A stretch of 64,000 bases of DNA from Sphaeramia orbicularis (Eukaryota > Chordata > Actinopteri > Kurtiformes > Apogonidae), in assembly GCF_902148855.1 (NCBI RefSeq), contig NC_043978.1, positions 4,657,166 through 4,721,165 of the forward strand, given 5' to 3'. Positions 1 to 12,600 of the stretch are shown piece after piece. The position numbers and the translations under genes are program-made. Positions within the stretch are counted from its first letter, which is position 1; each line of letters starts with the position of its first letter. The notes under the pieces were generated by a model. That model made no database searches, had not been told where the DNA came from, and saw only the letters and a list, made by a program, of their open reading frames with translations.

Positions 1-1784
1 TTCGCAAAGTAGGGTCGGGTTCTCTTTTACATTGTACATATTTGGTCCAGTTAGTTTTGGTCCCACACTGAATGGACAAACAACTTTGTCTGACATATGT
101 ATAGTTTATTAGTAGAACATTTTTTCCTTCCATTTATTCTTCAAATATCTATTGGTGATGATATCCTTGTGTAACGTCCTGGAGCTGGTCAAAAGTGCAT
201 ATAAATAGTATAGTTTATATTAATAAACGGTTGATTATGCAAATGTGACTGCATGTGAGATGACTAAAAAAGTGTATGTGAATGGTTTGTATGGATTGTT
301 TTGTATTATTGTAAAAATACACAGAAGAAAAGGGTGTGTTAACAAAGCAAAGGAAGCAGATTTAATTTAAGTATTAGTTTGTAAAAAGGGGTGGGAGTCA
401 ATAAGTTATACTTCTTCCCACTCCTTTTCGAGCGCAGAAAAATTTTGTTTGACCATGTTGTATGGTTCTTTGTTATCTGATGATTCTATGTGCTCGAAAT
501 AAAACTACACTACTACTGCTAAAAGTCTGAGCTGCCCAAAAAGTGTTTTCACAGTCAGATTTACAGTTGCACAATTTGCTGACAACGTTATTGCGTGCTT
601 ACTGTTGGCAACATTGCAAATTTGATTTCAATTCAATTGTTTGGTTGGCTAGGAAAATGGACAGATTATTCATTTTAAATGTGTCGTTGAACATGTTATT
701 TTACTTGAAACGCACAAATTTAAACTACAAAAATAAATGTTGTGCTTTGCATGTACTACACAAACATTTGCTCAGTATTTTTTCTCTTTCTGCAATTTGT
801 TCACCTTAAATCCTCCTAAATCTGGAACTTTAATTTATAGCCTTTTGTTGTTATCTAATTGTACAGGCTGATATTGCAATTACAATTTCAATTAAATAAA
901 TTGCACAGTCCTAGCAGTGTTTGATTCATACAGAGACTACCTGTTATGTTTGAACCAAAGACCAGTGCTTTGATTCACAATGTGGTCAGGGGGATGATTC
1001 ACGCCTATAATTTGCTTCAACTTTTAGCTTTCAAACTCAAAAGTCTGAAAGTCTGGACCAAATGAGGCAGGTGTGAAAGCTTCTTGATTTGTCCTTAATG
1101 TCTGGATTTTCCACATCCTTCCAGACTGTAGTAGAGCTGAAACTACAGCTGTGACACTTCAGTACATAGTATTACAGTGCTGTGTAGAGTGTATTGAAAA
1201 CAGTCAGCAAATTTTTGGTCCAATAATAACACTAGTACTGCCTCAATACAGTCAGTGTCTTTATAGTTTATTTTATTTATGTTCCCATATTTTGGTGTTT
1301 TAATTAATCTTATATATGCATTAATAACCATCATCATTTACTCATTAATATGATTTGGAATGTTCTGTCATTTGGTAAGTCTTTGTCATGTTCTAACAAG
1401 GCCCACTGCAATTATAACTAACAAAAGTTTTAACTATCAATGAATCTGTAGATTATTTTAATAACTAATCAATTCATCGGATAAACACAAGACTCAATTC
1501 TCAAAGATCAGTATTTAACCCAAAGCAATATAGGCTGCAGACAAGTCGCTAATGATTACATCCCCACAATGGCTTTGTTATGGCTAGAGACTAGCAAGCT
1601 ACAGTCTTCAACAAGCTCCAGTTATAGGCTATCAAACTAGCATTGCATGTTTCAGTCAACAAAAGGTAACGTTAGTCTGGTGGCCTGATAAATGGAGATG
1701 GATGAAAACGTTATAATTATGACAATAGTGTCTAACTAGCTAGCAGTAAGTAAGTAATCACGGCACATAGGCTATTTTAAGCTA
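1..1784. other. Non-coding sequence (sp3 intron), nothing recognised
   Basis: AT-rich sequence to the left of the second coding exon of the sp3-like gene, so most likely part of its intron 2. Short open frames are present but have no family resemblance, repeats of codon pattern or splice context. I see no gene, RNA or element boundary here. Confidence 0.5.
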
Positions 1785-1960
1785 GGTTTATTTACATTAT
1801 GTTTGCAGTGGCCACGACAGCCCTGTTTGCCTGAAATGTAGTACGTCGTGGGATTTTGACCATTTTTTTCTCCATATTCAAGTTTTGCTACATAAACGGC
1901 ACACTACATTTCGGGCAAACTGGGCTGTCGTGGCCACCATGAACATAATGTAAACCTATT
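1785..1960. repeat. Short fold-back (hairpin) element
   Basis: Two arms of about 60 bases that are near-perfect reverse complements surround a loop of roughly 55 bases. Both arms contain the stretch running from the sequence ACATTATGTT through GTGGCCACGACAGCC to ACATTT. It has no coding capacity. It looks like a miniature inverted-repeat element, lying in the sp3-like gene's intron just before a hAT-like element. I cannot assign a family. Confidence 0.65.
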
Positions 1961-1999
1961 TTTGTAAACCTAAACATTGTTGCAGCACTACATTCTACC

Positions 2000-2913
2000 T
2001 ACGGGATGCACTGATCCGATACCAGTATCGGGCATCGGCTCCGATACTCAGTGTGTGTACTTGTAGTCGTACTCGTAAAAGTAACCCAATAAAAAATGCA
2101 CAGATACCACTTACGGCCGTGTGACATCCACAGTTCAGTGCAGCAGGTACGCGGCGGTGGAATAATGTGTGGGGAATGTGAAGAGTGTGGAGTTTTTTCA
2201 AAATAAATGACGGTGATAAAAGTAACACTGATTGCAAGTAACGTTAAAGACATAGACAAATACGGACGGAGCGTTCTGTCCGTCCTCTGCGTACATTCCA
2301 CCCGTTTTCCAGGTGCTCGCGGATGTGTACCCAGATGGAGAATACCAGCGGGAACCGTGGAGGTAGAGGATCTGTTCAAAGAGCCACTGTGCGAGTTAGA
2401 GAAAAACTACTGACAAATTTATGACAACTACCCTGGGCTGGGCCAGAGGTACGGAGTGGTGCAGACCGCCGCCAGTGGAAGTGAAAACGAAACTCATCAC
2501 TCATTTATCTTTTCCCTACCTGCTGAAGCTTTGCTATTAAACCTTACCAGCAAAAACACTGCAATAATAGTATCACAGTAGTGTTACCTCTGTCGTCTCC
2601 ATGTTTGTTGTTACTGACTTTCTTCTTCTCAAAAAAACTTTACCCTTCTTTGTGGTATTTGTCCAGTATGGTTAATTAAGAGTGGTGCCCTCTGGTGGAT
2701 TAATTGAGAAAGGCTCATTCCAACACATTGAATGTCAGTAGCAGCACCTTGTTACGGTCAGACTAATGACAACGACAATAAAGCACATTTAAAAAAGGAA
2801 CTAAGAACTGGAATGGGATTATTAAGTACTCGTATCGGTACTCGGTTTCAGCAAGTACTCAAATGTAAGTACTCGTACTCGGTCTGGAAAAAAGTGGTAT
2901 CGGTGAATCGCTA
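2000..2913. mobile_element. Non-autonomous hAT-like DNA element with 8-bp target duplication
   Basis: The ends form imperfect inverted repeats: left TACGGGATGCACTGATCCGA, and the right end reversed reads TAGCGATTCACCGATACCA. They are flanked by the same 8-mer, ATTCTACC, at 1992-1999 and 2914-2921. An 8-bp duplication is the hallmark of hAT transposition. The interior shows repeated ACTCGTA-type motifs near both ends and no transposase, so it depended on an enzyme supplied elsewhere. The open frames inside it are not genes. Confidence 0.8.
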
Positions 2914-3245
2914 ATTCTACCATCAGTGAATCCTTTGTATATTATAGTATGAAGCTTTTAAACTGCACATTTTAAATGCTTTGTCAAATCTGATCTGTGT
3001 ATTTTTTGTTACCAAAGCCTAAAAGGAAAACAAATGCATTTTTTATGTGTTCCAGAAAAGCTGGCGATATAACCAAAAAAAAAAAAAAAAACACATCTAA
3101 TTTTTTCTCCCCTCATTGTTATAGACAATCTACAATTTAAATCACTTGTTTTCTGGCTACATAACAATAGAAAAAAAGTTTTTCTTTTCTACAACTATAT
3201 GCCATATCTGACCGGAAAAACACATTCACAATTAATACATTACAA

Positions 3246-4235
3246 GTAGGGGTGTGCGATATGATGATATTAGATTGTGAAGAAGTCTATCATAACCTAA
3301 GACTTGGCCCCCAAAGAGTTGGCCGTACTTGACTCCATGGACGTCTGCACTTATCAACCTGTTTCTGAATGTGAAATTGGTACGCTCGACTATGAAACCT
3401 CAAACATCCGCGGATAGTGTGAGCGGAGTCCGCACCGCTCACAATATGCGCACAGTAGTCCTCCACATACAGGTCTGTCGCGTTATACTCTTAGAATAAT
3501 GCATATCAATCCAATGAAGCTGTTCAATGAGCTGAAGAGACAGCATCCCAAACAATATGAAAGCCAGACTGAACTAGAAAACCAGCCCCACCACAGCCAG
3601 AGGAAAGAGGTAGAGTTAAACTAAAGCAAATAACTGTAACGCAAGCATTTAGTAAAGGCACTCTATGAGAAGAGGAGAAAGTACATTCCACACTGATCCT
3701 TTTTTGGAGTGTCTGGCTTATTCTTCTTCTCATTTTGTACTTCTTCCTCCATCCAAGAGCACCTACTACACTGATTAGCTACCAGTTGAAAAACCAGAGT
3801 TATCAGGCACCTGTTCTGAAAGCCTGGGGGATTATTGAACCAGGTATTTCTTCATTGGTAATTTGTTCTGTATTTTTTTCTTTTTTACATTTCATGTTTA
3901 TTAAAAGCTACCTTAAAAACCAAGTGCAGTGGTTTTTCTGATGCAAGAGTGCACTTAATCAGAGTGTTGTTGTTCACATTTTAGTATATTTACGTTCTTG
4001 GCAGATGTTGACAAAATTGTACAAACCAAATTAAAAATGTTCTGGATGGTTCTTTGGGCTAATTATTTTTTTCTTTTAGGGCTATGTTTTACAGAGGGAA
4101 ATCTTTTGGTTGCACTCTTTAGAAACTTGCAAATTAGTCTCAAAGATCAGTGTAAAGAATCGTGATAAAATCGAGATCGTGATTTTATTTTTTAAAAATT
4201 GTGACATGATATTTTTGCCATATCACCCACCCCTG
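3246..4235. mobile_element. Miniature inverted-repeat element, hAT-like
   Basis: The left end AGGGGTGTGCGATATG is matched by the reverse complement of the right end (AGGGGTGGGTGATATG). The interior has no recognisable protein. Ends of this GGGGTGTGCGATAT type are common in fish genomes. I did not find a convincing target-site duplication, so the superfamily is an inference. Confidence 0.55.
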
Positions 4236-5623
4236 CTGAGAAACCTTCAATAAAAAGATTTTGATTTAAAAAAAAAAAAAAAAAAAGTGTGGTTGCAATT
4301 TTCATAAAACTGTAAAATCTTTACTGTTGGTCCTCTAGGGTTTCTATTTTGCAAAACAATAAACAGTTTGTACTTTTTCAGTATATAAGGGCATAAAATA
4401 GCAAGAGCTTTGTGTTAAGTGGTAAGTGTTTGGGTAACGGACGGACACAACCATTATGGTAATGGATGGACAAGGGAGAATAACTACAAGTTTCAATTGT
4501 TTATTCAGGATATTTGTATACATTGTATATATAATATCTACAAAGTCAAATACCCTAACAAATTAATTTAATACATTTTAACATATATTAATCTCAGTTC
4601 ATTAGATATTTGTAACTACTGTAAAAAGAGTAGCAAAAGGTTTTTAAATTGACCTTACAACTTATCATAAGTATAATATAGGTCCAATAGAAGAGGATCA
4701 AAGTTATGCTTTGAATTGCACTGATGGACAAAGAATGCAGACAAAAGTTTATGCTGAATATAATGCCTTCTAAGTTTTCTGTTTTTTTTTTTTTTTTAAT
4801 TTTCTAAAAAATAAAACTTATGCTGGACACTAGAAGAAATATACTTTCAAAATATATGTCTTCATAAGGTGATTTTAAATGTATTTTTTGATCTAGATGT
4901 TAACCGTCCCTTGGCCAGCCCCTATATTAGCAGAAAATAAACAGAAAAAAACTGTACATTGTGATATGCAATGAATTCTATGACAATTAATCAATTACCA
5001 AAAATTCTGTTACTGTTACAGCCCTAGTTCTGACTATAAATATTGAGAACTATAAATAGTCACAACAAGGGGCTGTATCACCCAGCCTTAAATCATATGT
5101 AACAATGAGCACAGTATGATAAGTCAATATGACATTACACGAGACAATTGATTTAGTGATTAGGTGGGGACTATTAAATAATTCTTCAATTATTTTGTAC
5201 TACTGTGCTGATATTGTCTAAACTCAAAATTATCTGATTTCACATTCTTGGGTATGAATATTTTCTAGTTTCTTTCTTCTTCTCTAACGGTAAAATTTAA
5301 TTCTTAAGTTGGGCTTTAGTGAATAATGATGACCATATTTCTCCATTTCCCAACTTATTATTAGATCAAAGTCCTCATCATTTAACCAAAAAATAACTGA
5401 GAAGTTCATGATTCAATGAAAATAATCCTTAGTCGTTTCCCTATGTACTTGAAATATAACATCGGCCGAGTACAAAGCAGAGCATAGAAGCTTAGGGTTT
5501 GTTCAGTGTCATTCTCTGGCACAATAAAGAGGCAGTGATATTGACAACCCTCTCTGACCATCAACAGTCTCCAGCATTTTCACTTCATCTTTGCCTTTTT
5601 GGAAGCTGGAGTCTATGTCAAAT

Positions 5624-5630
<7 letters not shown>
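4236..5630. other. Non-coding intronic sequence
   Basis: AT-rich sequence with short A and T runs and no coding signal, probably still within intron 2 of the sp3-like gene. Nothing recognisable was found. Confidence 0.45.

Positions 5631-5684
<54 letters not shown>
5631..5684. repeat. (AT)n microsatellite
   Basis: Uninterrupted AT dinucleotide run of about 54 bases in the sp3-like gene's intron, about 115 bases beyond its second coding exon. Confidence 0.95.
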
Positions 5685-5686
<2 letters not shown>

Positions 5687-5799
5687 GGCACTATCCAACT
5701 CTTTTGATGGAAAACAAAAAAAAAAAAAAAAAGTGAAGAGATCTGAGTCAATCTGAGTAGGTACCATACAATGTGAGATGTGTTTCAGTGCATCTTTAC

Positions 5800-6698
5800 C
5801 TGATACTGAATGCCAGACACTCCGTTGGCTGTCGCCTCATTTCCAGATGCTGTGACATAAATGGGCTGACTGGGAAGACTCCCAATAGGAAGCACATACT
5901 GCCCATTGGATGTGACAATCCCAGAGTTTGGAATGTGAACAACTCCCTGGTCTTCTTTCCCAGTGGAGACAGGAGTTAACACCTCCCATCTGTCTGAGCC
6001 TGTCAGCTGAATGGCTGACATATCTGTGGTCTGGGAGGACAATTAACACTGATTAACAAGTACACAACACTAGGAAGGAAAAGATTCACCCTGTGAGTTC
6101 AAAGTGAATGAGAGCAGATCTGGGTACTGACCCAAACACTGTTATATAATCCAAAACTGTGCTGACATTACAAAGAATGGAGAAAGGGATGATGCAGGAT
6201 CCATGCTAATGTAAAGACTGTACGAGGAAACGGGCACTAGCTGCAGCCTCCAACACACACTGAAGATAACAAGCTTGGAATGGTCGAGACCAGGGTGGGG
6301 GATGGGATGCTATTACAACACAACTGAATCATACAGTTTTGATTATGGTGGCTATTCCTTCCACGTTATCACACCCTTGCATCCTCCCGGCCTAAGATAC
6401 ACCGGCTATCTTCCAGCGAGCCGACCCAAGTGACTGACTTCAGTGTCCTACCCACTATGGGCGGGTTTTACAGGGGTAAAGTGGGTGGCCGTTATTGAGG
6501 GGAACACAGGAAGTGTACGGCTTTCACCCCATGCCATCAAAATTTTAAAACGTGTGAACTTCATGCTCCCAAAAACACAGCCAGCAATCGAAAGCGAGCA
6601 GGAAAATCGAGCTAAAAAATGTCGGATACCTGTGTTTCCGCTGCGCCGCCGGGTTGCAGAAACTCGCTTTGACTGCTGTCCACGTCCGCGGACGCCAT
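5800..6698 (-). CDS. sp3: Sp3-like transcription factor, first two coding exons (5'-partial gene)
   Basis: Sp3 is a nuclear GC-box-binding activator/repressor with glutamine-rich activation regions and three C-terminal C2H2 fingers. Coding exon 1 is 6630-6698 (23 codons, starts MASADVDSSQSEFLQPGG) and ends at an ACACAG/GTATCC donor. Exon 2 is 5800-6030 (77 codons) with a CCCAG acceptor and an ATCAG/GTAAAG donor; both junctions are phase 0. Exon 2 contains DRWEVLTP, NGQYVLPIGSLPSQPIYV and GVSGIQYQ, which follow the order of the vertebrate SP3 N-terminal region (RWEVLS, SGQYVLPLQNL, SVQYQV) and fit SP1 or SP4 less well. The Q-rich exon and zinc-finger exons are not in the window, so they must lie beyond the left edge. 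A second paralogue (sp3a versus sp3b) cannot be told apart from this piece. Confidence 0.85.
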
Positions 6699-7400
6699 TT
6701 CTCCTTGTTTCAAAGGCTGCTCTGGCGCTAGCAGGGAGAGAGGGGGAAACTCAGCAAAACTCTGTAATCTTCAACTCCTGTCTGCCAGAAAAGCCCGCAA
6801 AGCATCCCCACTCTCCAGTCCAAAAGGAGCTGACTTCGAAATTCAACTTTGCAGAGGAGATACTGAGGCGATTTCAGCCCAGACTGACTGTTTACTTTGT
6901 CAACTCCGTGGCTAGCCAGCTAGCTCTGTTAGCTAACCATATCTAGCTAGTTAGCAGCACTGAAAAAGATAAAAAAAAAAAGACGCAGCTTGCTCCGCTG
7001 TAGGTTGCACAAACTCACCGATTAGTTGTTCGCTTCGATACGCTAAATGTTTACGTACCAGTCATAGCGTTAATAGTAGTAACCGGCAGGATTATCTGAT
7101 CAACTAAACTCCGAACATGATTATTTTATCAAAGGCGGGCTAGTGTTGATCGGTGAATTCGGGTCGATTTTTTTCTATTTTGATTGACGGTGCGGGAAAC
7201 ACAAAAAGGTGGGACTAACAAGCTTGACCGTCGAATTTGCATCACATTACAGGACGTCCCGCCCTTCTTCTCTCAGTTAATTGGCTAAGTGGTGATGCGG
7301 GTTACACGTCAGTGGCTAAGCGGAATGTCACTCTATTTTTATAGGACGTGTGCTTCCTGTTTGTTGTTGAGAGAGACTTGAGATGGAATGCATTTGTTGA
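6699..7400 (-). promoter_or_regulatory. sp3 5' region / CpG-enriched promoter
   Basis: Sequence just upstream of the sp3-like ATG. It is richer in CpG than the surrounding DNA and carries GC-box-like CCGCCC (near 7259) and an inverted CCAAT box (ATTGGCT near 7279). The transcription start is not defined by anything I can see. The reading frame on the plus strand over this region is not a gene. Confidence 0.5.
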
Positions 7401-8765
7401 AATTTCAGTGGGAAAACGGTGGCGTTTGTCCAGAAGATCGATTAATTTCATTCTCTCCCATAAATTGAAGTTATGTATTGTACCGACTTGTTTTTGAATG
7501 CCGTAGTTTGTTTTTTGCTATAAATGTTTTACGACCGCAATTTACGATCAGTGTCATTTTAAAACTTTTGCAGTCCTTGTAAAACGTCACCTGGCCTCCA
7601 TTTTTAGATTTAGTTCATGCATTGAGACATTTTTTTTCAATATTGTAAAAACTGAACAGCTAATCAGAGTTAAATTTAGTTTTTGGACTTTGATAACGTA
7701 GTTTCAATGTTAAGTTCTCTCAATGACTAATTTAATATCTGGCCAAGAGACAACAGATGAAAATGAAAAATTTTGCTAAAATATAGATTTGCAGTGATTA
7801 AAAAAAAAAGACACAAAATATACTAATAGACAGTAAAGGGCAGGGATATGGTAGAGTACATTGTCTAAACAAGAGCAACACATTAGAAAGTAAAGATTAA
7901 AATGACAAAACAGACTACTTGAGCTCCACTTGGTCCCTTGTTAATGAAAACTGCATGAAAGAAATGGTCCAAAAGTAAAAGCAATTAAGTAGGTAAAAGC
8001 AATAGGATAGAAATTAGTTCAATGTTGACATTTAAGCCTTTGTGTTCTTTAAGTGAAAGACTAAAAGTACACTAAAAAAGTACTCCACAAGCAAACTACA
8101 GCTGCAGAAGTTAAGTAAATCTGTACTTAAGTAGTCCTGCAATAAATGATAGAAGCATATACAATGTTGGAATACAATATTTAAAGAATTACAACTTCAC
8201 ACAGACAGTTGTTTCTTTTTATTGACACATGCATACTGTCGAGAGTGATGTGTATTAGATCTATTTCTCCTTCCAGTAGCATCACATACCCCGTTTCTCA
8301 GATGTTTATTTCTGGATTACAAAGACAGAAGGATTCAGCAAATTATGCATTGAAGGGGATAGAAAACTATTCTGGAAGAAAAAAAAAAATGCTGTAGAGG
8401 CAGTGATGAATGGTAACTTCATTTTGAAGTTGTACAGTCCTGCCCACATAAGCAGTGATCCCAATTACAATGAAACATGGTGTTAAGCAAAGTTGAGTCC
8501 AGAAGGAGGAATTTTGTAATTTTTTTTTCCCCACCCAAAAATAAGTCAGTAAAAGCAATGTGTACATTGGCAACATTCTCCATTCACATGTCTGCAGGCA
8601 CTGTCAATGATGCCTGCTTTGCACCTTATGAAATAATAATGTCCCTACACCTCAGAACACAGTGTGGTCCTGGACTGTGAAACACTGACTGATGGCTTTC
8701 ACTTTTCCTTTACAGTGCACACTCAAGCACTTTTGGTAAATATCTAGTCATTTTGGCTATCTTAA
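7401..8765. other. Intergenic sequence between sp3 and ola1
   Basis: No coding signal. The stretch around 7990-8130 carries AAGTACTCC / TACTTAAGTA motifs of the kind seen in dispersed fish repeats, but I could not define element ends. Part of 8200-9600 may be the ola1 3' untranslated region; reverse-strand AATAAA candidates occur near 8216 and 9183. Confidence 0.35.
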
Positions 8766-9137
8766 TTAAAGCTCCAATATGCAACATCTGATAAACAAGT
8801 GCCAGAATTAGGCTCTAGATCTGTACATTCTGCTCCCTGCTACAAAGCTTCAAGAGAGAACAAAAGATTTTTATATTAACATGTTTCTCATTTAATATCA
8901 CATTTTTACTACACTTCAGAGGAAAAAAATCCTGCTTGTTTCTGAGACGTGAGTAAAAACAGTTCCTGCTGTTACATTCATGTAATGTAACAATGCTACT
9001 AAAATATTAGTAAAGCAGAACGGTAGCTTATGTTGAAATTTACAGAAGCTCCTGGCAGCAACTCTCCAAAACAACTTATGTTTAGGTTTATCAAAAATAA
9101 TATAAATCAATTTAAGTTGCATACTGCAGCTTTAAAT
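8766..9137. mobile_element. Miniature inverted-repeat element
   Basis: Left end TTAAAGCTCCAATATGCAAC pairs with the reverse complement of the right end, TTAAAGCTGCAGTATGCAAC, 18 of 20 bases. It is about 370 bases long and non-coding. TTAA is present at both tips. It lies downstream of the ola1 stop codon, so it may be transcribed in the ola1 3' untranslated region. Confidence 0.65.
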
Positions 9138-9619
9138 TAAGAATGTGTGATTAAGCAGAAAGCATAAATAAATTCAGCCAATTTTTATTTTTCTAAAAAA
9201 AAAAAAAAAAAGAAATAAAAAAAAAAGAAACTGAACTCATTGTTTGATACTGATATGGAAAGCAAGCTGATATCTCATGGGAATGACAAATCAGCAGTGC
9301 TAACACTAACGGTAAAATTGTGCCCATTTCTACACTAATTACGTTATTCCAGTAAATTAAAAAAAAAAAAAAAAAAATCAAGATCAACATACAATAAAAT
9401 ATACTGTGCTGATTTTGTTGTTACAAATAGGAATGTATGCTTGGGTGTGTATAGAGCCCTCGATTAGGTCTGTTCCAGATCTGGAGTCCAGGTTCTTCGC
9501 CCAGACAGTGTCTTTTTCCACTGAATTAAAAAGGTAAAAATGAAAAGCAGCAGACAGTGTAGCGCTTGGCTTGACTGAACTGTATTCTGAGCTCGCCCTC
9601 TGGTGATGGGGTGCTCTAA

Positions 9620-12600
9620 TTATTTCTTTTTGGGTGCGTTGGGTGTGTTGAATTTGAAAAAGATAATGTCCCCATCCTCCACGGTGTAGTTCCTGCCCTG
9701 TTGTCTGTATTTCCCGGCAGCCTGTTCAAACAAAGCAAATAGAAGGACAAATGTAAATAGGATTCAGGAGTTACTGACAGAAATCCCTACATACAAAAGT
9801 ACACATCAATTTAACAGTGGCATAAAGGTGTAAAGAAGCACACACCTTGACTGCACTTTCACTGCCCTCCTCTTGGAAGTCACTGTACTTCATCACCTCG
9901 GCCATGATGAAGCCTTTCTCAAAGTCAGTGTGGATTTTTCCTGCAGCTTGAGGAGCCTTGGTTCCTTTCTGTTGGATGACAACACTCCAGTGTCAACATT
10001 TAAAAATACAACTGGACACATTTTACTCATGTACCCTTTGTTCAGCTTGAAAGGTCTTGTTAAGATACAAGAGTTCATCGTCATCCTCAAGACAAAAGTT
10101 TCACAAATAAAACACATACAATGACACATCAAGGCAACACAAGATGGGAGCTGAAGACTACATGAGAATAAGGGAAAGTCAAAAAACAACCATAAAAGCT
10201 ATACCAGTGGATGTCCCAAAAAAAAACTTTCAGCTCAAGGTTTAGGATCTAAAAAACAGGATCTAAACAGGTTTCCTTCATGTCAGTTTGTTAAAATTCT
10301 TGAGGGGTTGAGTGAATGGAGTGGTTCTAGTTTAACCTTGATTTGCAGCTCATTCTTAGCCCTGGGTGGTTAAAAAGTGAAAGTTTCAGGTAATGTCACT
10401 CTGTAATGTGTTTTTATCTTCTGAAAATAGATACTTTTGGGAATGCTGCTGGCTCTGCTTTAGTTTGCAAACTCCAGGAACACATTATAATGTGGATGGA
10501 AAACATGGAGACTTCTGGAAACAATGGCACAAACACTTGGTTTGGGCTTTACCAGTTCTGTCACGTGACTACTGCCAGAGAAAAAAAATATGCCATTAAC
10601 CCTAACCCTGTTATGGATGGCTCTTGATCTCACTCAGAAATAGACTTTGTCCACATCTATACATTAATCACTTGCTCTAACACACACACACAATCCATTT
10701 CAACTCAACACATCTCTAGTTGTGCCACATCATTCCTCCTCTCGTCCACTCACTTTGAAATTTGGCTATTTGTTTACTGATTATTTTATGTACTTGCCTA
10801 CTTATTTACTTCATTTACCTCTCCATGCAACAAGAAACACCCCTAAATAATTCAGAACATCATGTCGCAATTGGTCCTCAATACAATCCATTCAATTATT
10901 ATCAATCCTTTGACAGTAAACAAAGAGGTGTTTCCATTCTTATTCATGACACTCTAACCATAATAATTTCTTACTGGACCCTGAAGGAAGATATGCCATA
11001 ATCTCTGTGTCATTAGACAATAAGCAGTATACAACACAACTATGGCTCCAACAATGACAATCCATTTTATCACACAGTCTTCTCAAAATATCCAGTTACA
11101 GTACTAACATAACTACCATAATTCGTGGTGACTTCAATACCACACTTAATCCATCAATAGACTGATCATCAAAACTGAACAATCCAAGAACTTCGCACTC
11201 CTATTTCTCAACAAATATAAAGCAGTATGTGGATGAATTTGGCCTTGGTGATTCCTGGCTCAACAATATGTAAAAAAGACAATATTCCTATTTTTCCCCA
11301 CTATATAAATCATTTTTTTAAATAAGCAACTCCATCGCACCAAATATCCGATGCCAAAATGCAACCAATCATAATCAGCAATAATGTGCCTGTATCAGTT
11401 TTGCTAAAGATAGAACTATCCCTTACATCATCTGCTCCTCAAGGCTGTGTCCTGTCTCTGCTATTATACATTCTCTACACAAATATGTGTCAGAGTGAAT
11501 ATGAAAACAGGACCATCATTAAGTATGCTGATGACTCAGTCATTGTCACCCTACTCAAAGAGGGGGAGACCAGTCATGGCCCTGTCACTGATGATTTTGT
11601 CCAGTGGTGTGAGGAGTCCTACCTTTACCTGAACATATCTAAAACAAAAGATATGATCATTGATTTTAGAAAACAACAGGACAGGCACGGAGTCACTTTA
11701 ATTAAAGGTCAGACTATAGAGCAAGTGCAATCATACAAATACCTTGGGACGATAATTGATGAAAAACTGAGTTTTAATGAAAACTGCAGATCTGTGTGTA
11801 AAAAGGGCCATCAGCGCCTTCACTGCCTTAGAAAACTGGCACACTTCCACATTGACCGAACCATTTTAACTTTGTTTTATTGAGTCTGTTTTATCTTTTT
11901 GCCTGGTGGCGTGGTTCGGTCAGACCTCAGTTGCAGAGAGAAACTCACTAAATCAAATAGTAAGATGGTCCAGTCCCCTGATTGGTGAGTCCCAGTCTTG
12001 TCCTGCCTCCCTGTACACTAAACGGGTACAGAGGATGGCTTCATCAATTCTTAACAATGACTCCCATCCTTTACGAGGTGAATTTCAGCTCCTTTCCTCT
12101 GGACGGAGGTTCTTAGTCCCAAGGTGCATGACACAGCGTTTATAAAAACAGCTTTGTTCCTGTCGCCGTCACTGAGCTCAATAAGAAATAGTGACATTGC
12201 ACTTTACGAACTTATTCAGTTATTTATCCCATTTCTTTACTCAATTTATTATTATTGTGACTTCAAATTTTTAAATTTTCTGTTCTTATCCTGGTTTTTA
12301 TCCCGGATTGTTCTTATCTTTTCTGGTTTTTATTGTGTTTTATTGCATCTTTTTTTTTTATTTATTTGATCTTATTTATTTATTTTATTCTTTTACTTAT
12401 CCATGCTGCTATACTGATGAATGGTGGAACACTGAGCACTTTTTGTCTTTTTGTCCTGTCTGTAAGCGTGATCAAGTACCTGTCTTACATGTTCAACGTA
12501 TGTATTGTCTTAATACCAAAGCAATCACCTAGACTGCAAAACAAATCTACCTACGGATACAAATAAAGTAACCGTGACCTTGCACGGTGCTTTAAAACAT

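Noticed and set aside
6443-6946. 167-codon plus-strand frame over the sp3 first exon
   Set aside because: It is antisense to the sp3 first coding exon and its CpG-rich promoter, where long chance frames are expected.
10596-10612. Telomere-like CCCTAACCCT
   Set aside because: Only about one and a half repeat units; not an interstitial telomere array.
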